Positions 1 through 5,133 of a stretch of DNA of 5,133 nucleotides are shown in pieces. The DNA is taken from assembly GCA_036835375.1 (NCBI GenBank), contig DAITMB010000210.1, forward strand, positions 1 to 5,133. The letters are read 5' to 3'. This stretch comes from JANQTF01 sp036835375 (lineage in GTDB: Bacteria; Bacteroidota; Bacteroidia; J057). A program made the translations under genes and the position numbers. Positions within the stretch are counted from its first letter, which is position 1. Every line of letters starts with the position of its first letter. Below the pieces are notes generated by a model. It was given only the letters and a program-made list of their open reading frames with translations, made no database searches and was not told the DNA's origin.

Positions 1-2
1 TT

Positions 3-1217
3 GCTTCTGTGACCAAAATCGCCGCCACGACCCTTGCCACCATGAAAATGGTGGAGACAGGAAAATTGGAACTGGAGGCTTCGGTGGGAGATTATTTACA
101 AAATGGCCAATACCGTGAGGCTCGCTTTCGAGGAGTGGACACTTTGACCCTCGCCGAGTGGAAGGTGATGCTGGGCCGCGACTCTTCGCTGACCATGAGC
201 GACACGCGGCCTTGGCTGGATTCTCTCATTTTGGTGCCCAGGGCGGTGCCCGTCTCTCCACACCCAAAGCGTAGCAAGGTCTTCGACATTCCGATTCAGA
301 ACCTGCTCACACATACCAGCGGCTTACCTGCTAGCTTAGACATTTTTCCTTATCAACGATATCTGCGAAGCGCCATGTATGATGCGGAGTTGAGTGAACG
401 CTTCTCGGTGCCAGTCGCTCAAAATTTTTACCTGGATCATTACTATCTCGACTCGCTTTGGAATGACACCAAGTCCTTGCGGCCTGATAGCAGCAAGTAT
501 CGATATTCATGCGTGAACATGATCGTGCTACAGCGGGTCTTGGATTCTATCAACCAGCTTCCGCTCAGCGAATATCTCGATCAATCGTTCTATGCCGATC
601 TGGGCCTCCAGACTTTGGGGTTCAATCCACTTCGGCAATTTCCTCAAGACCGCATTGTGCCCACTGCGAGCGACCGCTGGCGGGGTCAACTGCTCTGCGG
701 AACGGTCCACGATCCCACCGCAGCACTGTTGGGAGGTGTCTCGGGCAATGCAGGTTTATTCACCAATGCCCACGACCTCGGCATCTTGGGTCAAATGTGG
801 CTCAATGGGGGAGCGTACGGCGGAAAGACCTTTTTGTCTCCGCAAACCGTTCGTCAGTTTACTCAAAGATCCTCCGGACATCGCGGACTGGGCTTTGACA
901 TGCCTCCACGTCAGGGACCTTATCTGGTAGCTGAAAGCAGCTCTCTCTCGACCTTTGGCCACACGGGTTTCACAGGGACTTGCATCTGGGTGGATCCAGA
1001 GCATGAGTTGGTGTATGTATTTTTGTCCAACCGGGTGCACCCAAGCGCCAACAACAGCCGGATCAATGAGCTTCGCATTCGCCAGCGTGTGCATCAAGTG
1101 GTGTATCGGGCCATGGGAGTAGAACCGGATCTCCGGCGAGTTCCTGGCCGCCCAAGTCTTGCGGAGCCTGATTCCAGCAGTATTATGGCCTTAGAGCAAG
1201 TCGCCTTTATACCCTGA
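3..1217 (+). CDS. Class C beta-lactamase-like serine hydrolase, C-terminal part (5' truncated by window edge)
   Basis: Partial gene entering from the left. Reading from position 3 the protein begins Ala-Ser-Val-Thr-Lys, so the SxxK motif has its catalytic Ser at 6-8 and its Lys at 15-17. The GTG at 9 lies inside this motif and is not the real start. Counting from that GTG as residue 1, further landmarks are LLTHTSGLP (99-107), the Tyr motif YSCVN (166-170), LLGGVSGNAGLF (240-251) and GHTGFTG (317-323), where HTG stands in for the KTG triad of classical beta-lactamases. Together with RIVPT and SNRVHP, this pattern resembles the C-terminal half of Bacteroidota proteins that fuse a GH3 beta-N-acetylglucosaminidase-type domain to a serine hydrolase; the upstream part is therefore probably a GH3 domain (inference). 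Those proteins are usually exported and linked to peptidoglycan or muropeptide turnover. About 55 residues (41-95) separate GDYL from the LLTHTSG segment, longer than in simple class C enzymes. The exact substrate cannot be told. Confidence 0.9.
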   Translation, partial: ASVTKIAATTLATMKMVETGKLELEASVGDYLQNGQYREARFRGVDTLTLAEWKVMLGRDSSLTMSDTRPWLDSLILVPRAVPVSPHPKRSKVFDIPIQNLLTHTSGLPASLDIFPYQRYLRSAMYDAELSERFSVPVAQNFYLDHYYLDSLWNDTKSLRPDSSKYRYSCVNMIVLQRVLDSINQLPLSEYLDQSFYADLGLQTLGFNPLRQFPQDRIVPTASDRWRGQLLCGTVHDPTAALLGGVSGNAGLFTNAHDLGILGQMWLNGGAYGGKTFLSPQTVRQFTQRSSGHRGLGFDMPPRQGPYLVAESSSLSTFGHTGFTGTCIWVDPEHELVYVFLSNRVHPSANNSRINELRIRQRVHQVVYRAMGVEPDLRRVPGRPSLAEPDSSSIMALEQVAFIP

Positions 1218-1949
1218 GCTTTTGGCGCGGACCAGCACATCATCGCCCCGACACAGTCGGTGCAGGGTGGAACCTAACGGGCCAAGGACCGATTCGCTGA
1301 TCAACTGCTCCCCTCTCGTCGCCTCCCCACGAAATATCACATCCCAGGACCGATTAGATTCTCCGAGAAGGGACTCCCCAAGGGACTCGCTGATCCAGGC
1401 GAGGTATCGGCTATGGTTCACATGCCCGTTGAGGTCCAGGTCGTGCCAGCCGATTTGGATGGGAGCTGTCCGGGTCCAAGTCGCGGGATCTTTCCATCGA
1501 TCGCTGGCGCGCGGCAAAGGCAAAACGCCCGCAGGGGGATGGATTAAAGCTTGAATCGATTCTTCCACCGGAACCATCTTTCGGGTGAGTAAATCCATCA
1601 CGACCCAAGTACTGGTAGCGGTGCCCAGAAGTCGTCCTTGACTTCCCCACACCTTGAAATCGCGAAACACAAAGGACCGCTGCATCCCAGAGGGATAGGT
1701 CTCGATGACGATGGATTCTCCCATAGTCGGCAAGGCACTTTGGGATTTCCACACCAATCGGGAAAGCACCCATGCGATGCCCCGCTGGTGAAGCTGAGCC
1801 ACGGACGCGCCAAGGGTTGCAGCGGAGTACCAGGCAGCATCTTGCAGCAAGTTGACCATGGCCGGAAAGGTAAGCCGCCGATTGGGGCCTAATTCCTGTG
1901 GGCGAACCTGGTAGGTCATGAGATGAGGAAGTGGGCCGAGATCTACCAT
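1191..1949 (-). CDS. Acyl-ACP thioesterase, FatA/FatB-like double hotdog
   Basis: Predicted cytosolic enzyme of 252 residues that hydrolyses acyl-ACP to free fatty acid; this is the usual length for bacterial members of the family. The first hotdog (about 10-135) carries WVLSRLVW (60-67), TYPSG (84-88) and RDFKVWG (96-102), a series typical of the family. The second hotdog (about 150-245) carries the WHDLDLNGHVNHSRY segment (168-182). Its D172-x-N174-x-H176 matches the catalytic Asp-Asn-His of plant FatB. E209 in FRGEA sits where FatB has its catalytic Glu, and the following plant Cys is Ala here. The ATG at 1949-1947 lies inside the end of the upstream thioesterase gene (7-base overlap) and no clear ribosome site precedes it, so translational coupling is likely. 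The 3' end overlaps the serine hydrolase gene on the other strand by 27 bases. Chain-length preference cannot be read from the sequence. Confidence 0.92.
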   Translation of the reverse strand: MVDLGPLPHLMTYQVRPQELGPNRRLTFPAMVNLLQDAAWYSAATLGASVAQLHQRGIAWVLSRLVWKSQSALPTMGESIVIETYPSGMQRSFVFRDFKVWGSQGRLLGTATSTWVVMDLLTRKMVPVEESIQALIHPPAGVLPLPRASDRWKDPATWTRTAPIQIGWHDLDLNGHVNHSRYLAWISESLGESLLGESNRSWDVIFRGEATRGEQLISESVLGPLGSTLHRLCRGDDVLVRAKSSGYKGDLL

Positions 1950-2458
1950 GGGCGGGGCAGGGCTTTTCCGAGAAATTGACGCACACCCTGCTCCATCTTC
2001 TCTGACAAACCTGGTGGGAGCGGAAGCTTGGTTTGCTTCTGATAATCAAACATAAGACCAGTAGAGCTGACCAAGGCAGCCACCCGCTGGTGTTTCTCGC
2101 TGACAATCAGGGTTTCGATGGTGAAACGGTCTTCAGTCACGGTCATCACCCGGCTGCCCATCCACACCATGTCTGGAAAGCGTACAGGAAAGATGTATTT
2201 AGCCGAGACGTGAGAAAGCACTGGTCCGATGGCAGGGTCGATTGGAATCTCCGCCGCCATCCACAAAGCGAGTCTCGCTGATTCTGCCCAGCTGATGTAC
2301 ACGGTGTTATTGACGTGATGAGCCGCGTCCATGTCCCCCCAATTTACCTCTCTTGAAATCAGAGCAGCGTAGTGGTCGGTGAGTTGTGCAGGTAAAGGAG
2401 GAAGGGTCATAAGGCGTTCGGGAAAGGTTGGCTGAAGCGAAATAGGAGAGAAAGGCAT
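1943..2458 (-). CDS. Single-domain hotdog thioesterase (4HBT/YbgC-like)
   Basis: Predicted 171-residue thioesterase of the 4-hydroxybenzoyl-CoA thioesterase superfamily, acting on acyl-CoA or acyl-ACP. The signature REVNWGDMDAAHHVNNTVY (36-54) is followed by SWAESAR (56-62). The Asp of WGDMD (D42 or D44), HVNN and E59 correspond to the conserved active-site helix region. The second half (FPVRFPDMVWMGSRV and the later beta strands) fits the rest of one hotdog fold. The N-terminus before the fold is about 30 residues longer than in minimal family members. The open frame extends to a TTG at 2476, but the ATG at 2458 was chosen because GCAGGGA lies about nine bases before it. A further ATG at 2410 has no ribosome site and would shorten the protein to 155 residues. 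The stop overlaps the start of the acyl-ACP thioesterase (ATGGTAG), so the two are almost certainly co-transcribed. The substrate is unknown. Confidence 0.88.
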   Translation of the reverse strand: MPFSPISLQPTFPERLMTLPPLPAQLTDHYAALISREVNWGDMDAAHHVNNTVYISWAESARLALWMAAEIPIDPAIGPVLSHVSAKYIFPVRFPDMVWMGSRVMTVTEDRFTIETLIVSEKHQRVAALVSSTGLMFDYQKQTKLPLPPGLSEKMEQGVRQFLGKALPRPW

Positions 2459-2484
2459 CAGAAATGATCCCTGCAAAAGTAGCT

Positions 2485-2512
2485 AAAAATCGGGACCACT
2501 GCTTCCCCCGAT
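2485..2512 (-). terminator. Candidate intrinsic terminator or attenuator ahead of the thioesterase pair
   Basis: On the minus strand ATCGGG (2512-2507) can pair with CCCGAT (2494-2489) across a 12-base loop, directly followed by TTTT (2488-2485); counting the last stem base, this is a run of five T. The stem is short (6 bp plus a possible G-T pair) but the layout is that of a Rho-independent terminator. It could end the regulator transcript. It lies only 27 bases before the chosen thioesterase start, so it could instead act as an attenuator. Its 5' arm shares bases 2509-2512 with the 3' arm of the long hairpin, so the two structures cannot both form completely. Confidence 0.45.
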
Positions 2513-2568
2513 CAAGAAGCTGCCCCTCGAAGCCAAGTGTGAATGGCTTAAAGGGGCAGAATTGATCG
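2509..2568 (-). other. Long imperfect hairpin in the gap between the regulator and the thioesterases
   Basis: Three nested perfect stems pair across 60 bases: CGATCAA (2509-2515) with TTGATCG (2562-2568), CTGCCCCT (2520-2527) with AGGGGCAG (2552-2559), and AAGCCA (2530-2535) with TGGCTT (2544-2549). They are interrupted by a 4/2 and a 2/2 internal loop and closed by an 8-base loop (2536-2543), giving 21 base pairs. The element begins 25 bases after the regulator stop in the direction of minus-strand transcription. Neither side is directly followed by a T tract, so alone it is not a textbook intrinsic terminator. It may be a 3'-end stabiliser, an attenuator or regulatory leader, or a palindromic repeat. 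The structure itself is certain from the sequence; its role is not. Confidence 0.7.
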
Positions 2569-2593
2569 ACATGTCCCAGACTTTGGCTCAGGC

Positions 2594-3118
2594 TTAGGAT
2601 TGTAATTTTCGGTTAAACATTCGAAACAACGTCTCAAAAAACCAGCCCCTGTCCGCATTGACAGCAATTTCAAGAAATTTATCCGCCTGCCCCACGATGT
2701 TGTGTAAGCTATTGACAGATTGCACGAAGGCTATTGCCTCTGGGTCAACATCGGAATTTTCCACCTCCTTCAACTCCTCGAGCACCTTGAGCACCGGCTT
2801 GAGTTCGCGCTTTCTGCGCTCAATAATCACTTGCTGGGCAACTTGCCAGATGTCTTTTTCGGCAAAGAAAAAATCGCGGCGCTCTCCAGATTTATGCTCT
2901 TTGCTCACCAGCCCCCAATCAATGAGTGCCCGAAGGTTCATATTCGCATTGCCACGAGAAATATTGAGCATTTCCATCACCTCATCTGCGGAGAGAGATC
3001 GGGGAGACACCAACAGCAGGGCGTGCACTTGGGCCATCGTGCGGTTGATTCCCCAGTTAGAGCCGAGCGCCCCCCAAGCTTGAATAAATTTTTCCTTAGC
3101 CTCATCTAATTTCATCAT
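2594..3118 (-). CDS. GbsR/MarR-family transcriptional regulator
   Basis: Predicted 174-residue cytosolic DNA-binding regulator with a winged helix-turn-helix, of the group named after GbsR, the choline-sensing repressor of Bacillus. Residues 3-30 (KLDEAKEKF through WGINRTMAQ) form the family's N-terminal helix region. SLSADEVMEMLNISRGNANM (41-60) and NLRALIDWGLV (61-71) are the helix-turn-helix, and KSGERRDFFFAE (76-87) is the wing. A charged helical segment (about 90-120) and a C-terminal helix probably make the dimer. The open frame reaches a TTG at 3154, but the double ATG at 3118/3115 was preferred because family members usually begin directly with the KLDEAK-like helix; no strong ribosome site decides between the two ATGs. 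It is divergent from the glycosyltransferase gene and lies upstream of the thioesterases on the same strand. Autoregulation through the shared intergenic region is plausible. Effector and targets are unknown. Confidence 0.9.
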   Translation of the reverse strand: MMKLDEAKEKFIQAWGALGSNWGINRTMAQVHALLLVSPRSLSADEVMEMLNISRGNANMNLRALIDWGLVSKEHKSGERRDFFFAEKDIWQVAQQVIIERRKRELKPVLKVLEELKEVENSDVDPEAIAFVQSVNSLHNIVGQADKFLEIAVNADRGWFFETLFRMFNRKLQS

Positions 3119-3184
3119 GGTACGTGTGGGAGTAGCTTTATTCGGTGAATGCAACGTGAATCAACAAGATAAAAACTGATCAAG

Positions 3185-3202
3185 CAATGAATTCGATCAT
3201 TG
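3185..3202. promoter_or_regulatory. Inverted repeat CAATGA-N6-TCATTG, candidate regulator operator
   Basis: Perfect 6-bp half-sites are separated by 6 bases, giving an 18-bp dyad typical in size for winged-helix dimers of the MarR type. It lies about 67 bases upstream of the regulator's start, where its own promoter is expected. A separate TGATCA palindrome sits at 3177-3182. Assignment to the adjacent GbsR-type protein is inference from position only. Confidence 0.4.
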
Positions 3203-3219
3203 ATATGAGCTTATAACTC

Positions 3220-3300
3220 TCAAAAGTTCCTGAAAGTTCGGGAGAAAGAATCACATGCACGGAGAACTTTTGATGGGATCACGCTGAAACTCAGAACTTC
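3220..3300. repeat. Cluster of four AAGTTC/GAACTT hexamers with a 10-bp inverted repeat
   Basis: AAGTTC occurs at 3224-3229 and 3234-3239, and its complement GAACTT at 3264-3269 and 3294-3299. The start-to-start spacings are 10, 30 and 30 bases. The first and third copies lie inside a perfect 10-bp inverted repeat, TCAAAAGTTC (3220-3229) and GAACTTTTGA (3264-3273). Near-multiples of the helical turn would put all copies on roughly one face of the DNA, as for cooperative binding of a regulator. No binding protein is recognised. Confidence 0.45.
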
Positions 3301-3391
3301 GTCTGGTCAGGTCTCATGTGCATATGTCTCAAAACCTGAGTCAGCAGTTTGGCTTTAATTTACCGAATTCTATCCGCAATTTCGACCTTCT

Positions 3392-4099
3392 ATGAAGCTA
3401 TCCATTGTCATTCCCGCCTACAACGAGGCTGCTACTATCCAAACGCTTTTGGATCGGGTGTCCTCCACGGCTTTGATGGCCGGTGTGGAAAAGGAAGTGA
3501 TTGTGGTCAATGATTGCTCTAGCGATGACACAGAGGCACAAACCTTGTCATGGCAGCTAGACCATCCTGAACTTCCGTTGCATTACCATAAGCACACCGT
3601 CAATCAAGGAAAAGGGGCTGCCCTTCATACAGGCATAGGTGCTGCGCAGGGGGATTACGTCATCATTCAGGATGCCGACCTTGAGTATGACCCCCGCGAA
3701 TATGACCTGATGCTTCAGCCGGTGCTGGAGGGCTACGCCGATGTGGTGTACGGCTCCCGATTCATGGGCGGAAAACCTCATCGCATCCTATTTTTCTGGC
3801 ACTCACGCGGCAACAAGCTCCTTACCTTGCTTTCCAATATGATGACTGGTCTCAACCTCAGTGACATGGAAACTTGCTATAAGCTTTTCCGGCGCGATCT
3901 CATTCAAGGGCTTGACCTGCGGGAAAAACGCTTCGGATTCGAGCCTGAAGTCACTGCTAAAATTGCTAAGGTGCCTGGCGTACGCATCTACGAAGTCGGC
4001 ATTTCCTACTATGGGCGCACCTACGAAGAAGGAAAAAAGATCGGCTGGCGAGACGGCTTTCACGCTATCTGGTGCATTCTGAAGTACAAGTTTGTGTGA
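3392..4099 (+). CDS. GT2-family glycosyltransferase, DPM1-like
   Basis: Predicted 235-residue GT-A-fold transferase that moves a sugar from a nucleotide-sugar donor, quite possibly to a polyprenyl phosphate. LSIVIPAYNEAATI (3-16) is the N-terminal strand and nucleotide-binding loop, VIVVNDCSSDDT (36-47) the second nucleotide-contact segment, and NQGKGAALHTG (71-81) the usual following motif. QDADLEYDP (93-101) contains the metal-binding D94-x-D96. GSRF (121-124), ETCYKLFRRD (160-169) and GFEPEVTAK (182-190) are hallmarks of the dolichol/polyprenyl-phosphate mannosyltransferase-like subgroup. There is no transmembrane helix, unlike the ArnC/GtrB type, so it is probably cytosolic or peripherally bound to the inner membrane face. 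The ATG at 3392 directly precedes the conserved strand. No ribosome site is visible. The methyltransferase gene follows on the same strand after 125 bases. The sugar and acceptor cannot be assigned. Confidence 0.93.
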   Translation: MKLSIVIPAYNEAATIQTLLDRVSSTALMAGVEKEVIVVNDCSSDDTEAQTLSWQLDHPELPLHYHKHTVNQGKGAALHTGIGAAQGDYVIIQDADLEYDPREYDLMLQPVLEGYADVVYGSRFMGGKPHRILFFWHSRGNKLLTLLSNMMTGLNLSDMETCYKLFRRDLIQGLDLREKRFGFEPEVTAKIAKVPGVRIYEVGISYYGRTYEEGKKIGWRDGFHAIWCILKYKFV

Positions 4100-4224
4100 T
4101 GGGCGCGTGAAACGGGTATGGTACGCTGCGATACCACACGTTATCTAGCCCCATTTAGCCCCTCGATTTTCATCCGGTGAACACATTTTCCAGTTGCCCG
4201 TGTAGTTTTTTGACCCTTTGACAG

Positions 4225-4980
4225 ATGATGGACACGCGAAAATTTCCTTACAAAGAACTCGACCAGGAGGGCCTCGATACCTTGGAGACCTTGGCTGGCG
4301 CGCATCGATTCAATCGCTGGATGTACGACACGGTAGTAGCTCATTTGCAGCCTGGGCTCGTGATTGAGGTCGGCAGTGGCATTGGCAATCTTTCCCGGTA
4401 CTTTCTTGAAGCAGGCTGGTCCATGACCCTGAGCGATGTGCGAGAAAATTATTGTGGGTACCTGGAGGCGACTTTTTCAGGAGAAAAAGGACTGCTGGAC
4501 ATTGTAAAGCTCGACTTGGTACACCCCGACTTTGAGCTGGTGTATGCCGAGCATGTAGGCAAATATGACAATCTGTATGCCCTCAATGTGATTGAACACA
4601 TCGAAGACGATGTGCTCGCGCTGCGCAATTGTCGCAAGCTGCTCCGCCCGGGGGGCCGTTTGGTGATCTTGGTGCCTGCTTACCAGTGGCTGTACAACAG
4701 TTTTGACAAGCACCTTTTCCATTTTCGGCGCTACACCCGAGCTACCTTAGCGAAGGCCTTCCTCGAAGCAGGGATTCTTCCCAAGGCAAAATTTCACTTC
4801 AACGCCGTCGGGATCGCTGGTTGGTTTGTCTCTGGCAGTCTCCTCCGCAAGCAGCTCATTCCCGCTGGACAAATGAAGCTCTTCAACAAGCTCGTTCCTG
4901 CTTTCAAGCTCATTGATCGAGTGATTTTCAACCAGATGGGCCTTAGCGTCGTTGTGGTGGGGATGCGGGAAGAAGAGTAG
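4225..4980 (+). CDS. Class I SAM-dependent methyltransferase
   Basis: Predicted 251-residue cytosolic methyltransferase with a Rossmann-like fold. Motif I is VIEVGSGIGNLSRYF (46-60), which binds SAM through its glycine-rich loop. LSDVREN (69-75) supplies the acidic residue of motif post-I. YDNLYALNVIEHIEDD (114-129) is motif II, and LLRPGGRLVILVPA (139-152) is motif III and its strand. The segment FDKHLFHFRRYTRATL (160-175) resembles the region after the core in enzymes annotated as methyltransferases linked to glycosyltransferases. The start lies between 4225 and 4228 (double ATG), and an in-frame TGA at 4219-4221 rules out any earlier start. In many bacteria a methyltransferase of this kind is fused or adjacent to a GT2 enzyme, as here, so a methyl-transfer step on a glycan or lipid-linked intermediate is likely. 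The methyl acceptor is unknown. Confidence 0.92.
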   Translation: MMDTRKFPYKELDQEGLDTLETLAGAHRFNRWMYDTVVAHLQPGLVIEVGSGIGNLSRYFLEAGWSMTLSDVRENYCGYLEATFSGEKGLLDIVKLDLVHPDFELVYAEHVGKYDNLYALNVIEHIEDDVLALRNCRKLLRPGGRLVILVPAYQWLYNSFDKHLFHFRRYTRATLAKAFLEAGILPKAKFHFNAVGIAGWFVSGSLLRKQLIPAGQMKLFNKLVPAFKLIDRVIFNQMGLSVVVVGMREEE

Positions 4981-4987
4981 GTTTTTT

Positions 4988-5083
<96 letters not shown>

Positions 5084-5133
5084 AGTCGTGTTCATTCCAA
5101 CTTCGTAGATTTTGCTAGATTAGGGCTAAAAAC

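Larger units (their letters stand above)
3119..3391. promoter_or_regulatory. Divergent intergenic region between the regulator and glycosyltransferase genes
   Basis: This 273-base stretch contains no credible gene and must hold promoters for both divergent genes. It is richer in A+T than the coding sequence and contains several repeat structures: an inverted repeat at 3185-3202, hexamers AAGTTC/GAACTT at 3224, 3234, 3264 and 3294, and TCAGGT (3307-3312) facing ACCTGA (3334-3339). I saw no convincing match to the Bacteroidota -7 consensus (TAnnTTTG) with a properly spaced -33 element. TATCTTG on the minus strand near 3168-3162 is a weak candidate for the regulator gene. Confidence 0.6.

Noticed and set aside
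509..930. Plus-strand open frames of 129 and 112 codons within the serine hydrolase
   Set aside because: Both lie inside the conserved catalytic domain of the serine hydrolase in other frames and show no domain features.
1411..2106. A 231-codon open frame on the minus strand overlapping both thioesterase genes
   Set aside because: It is in another frame of the same strand, rich in Ser, Arg, Pro and Cys, with no recognisable domain. Both genes beneath it have clear hotdog motifs, so it is a shadow.
2459..2476. Upstream TTG start for the single-hotdog thioesterase
   Set aside because: It adds only six residues, uses a rare start codon, and would place the GGGA ribosome-site candidate inside the gene.
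2658..3109. Plus-strand open frames of 141 and 129 codons opposite the regulator
   Set aside because: They are antisense to a well-conserved GbsR/MarR gene, have low-complexity composition and show no motifs.
3119..3154. Upstream TTG start for the regulator
   Set aside because: It adds twelve residues not expected in the family, whereas a double ATG immediately precedes the conserved N-terminal helix.
4106..4162. Weak hairpin TGGTA/TACCA (4119-4136) and direct repeat TAGCCCC (4146-4152, 4156-4162) between the glycosyltransferase and methyltransferase
   Set aside because: The stem is only 5 bp with no T tract, and two 7-base copies can easily arise by chance, so neither supports a terminator or operator call.
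5084..5133. Promoter for a gene beyond the right edge (TAGATTTTG near 5106)
   Set aside because: It resembles the Bacteroidota -7 element only with an extra base, lacks a spaced -33 element, and the downstream gene is not visible.

Overview
The window most likely comes from a Bacteroidota chromosome with moderate GC. The evidence is the left-edge serine hydrolase, whose sequence closely matches the beta-lactamase-like half of Bacteroidota GH3/serine-hydrolase fusion proteins. A GbsR/MarR-type regulator of a form common in that phylum and the absence of strong Shine-Dalgarno sequences ahead of most genes fit this. The assignment rests on recalled family patterns, not a database search.

Layout from left to right. 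(1) Positions 3-1217, plus strand: C-terminal part of a class C beta-lactamase-like serine hydrolase, cut by the window edge just before its catalytic serine. (2) A minus-strand block, read from right to left: a GbsR/MarR-family regulator (3118-2594), a structured gap with two overlapping hairpins (2568-2485), a single-domain hotdog thioesterase (2458-1943), and a double-hotdog acyl-ACP thioesterase (1949-1191). The two thioesterases overlap by 7 bases. The last one runs 27 bases tail-to-tail into the serine hydrolase. (3) Positions 3119-3391: a divergent intergenic region with an 18-bp inverted repeat and four helically spaced AAGTTC/GAACTT hexamers. (4) Plus strand: a DPM1-like GT2 glycosyltransferase (3392-4099) and a class I SAM-dependent methyltransferase (4225-4980), separated by 125 bases. 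(5) Positions 4988-5083: a heptanucleotide tandem repeat that includes a canonical G-quadruplex pattern. The last 50 bases hold no recognisable gene.

How the genes may work together (inference). The two thioesterases look like a small acyl-thioester hydrolysis unit, one probably on acyl-ACP and one on acyl-CoA or acyl-ACP. It may be tuned by the upstream regulator or by the RNA structure between them. The glycosyltransferase and methyltransferase match a pair often found adjacent or fused in bacteria, and probably act in lipid-linked or cell-surface glycan modification.

No defence system, mobile element, RNA gene or CRISPR array was seen. The genes belong to known families. The parts most worth a second look are non-coding: the mutually exclusive hairpins before the thioesterases, the phased hexamers, and the heptamer repeat.
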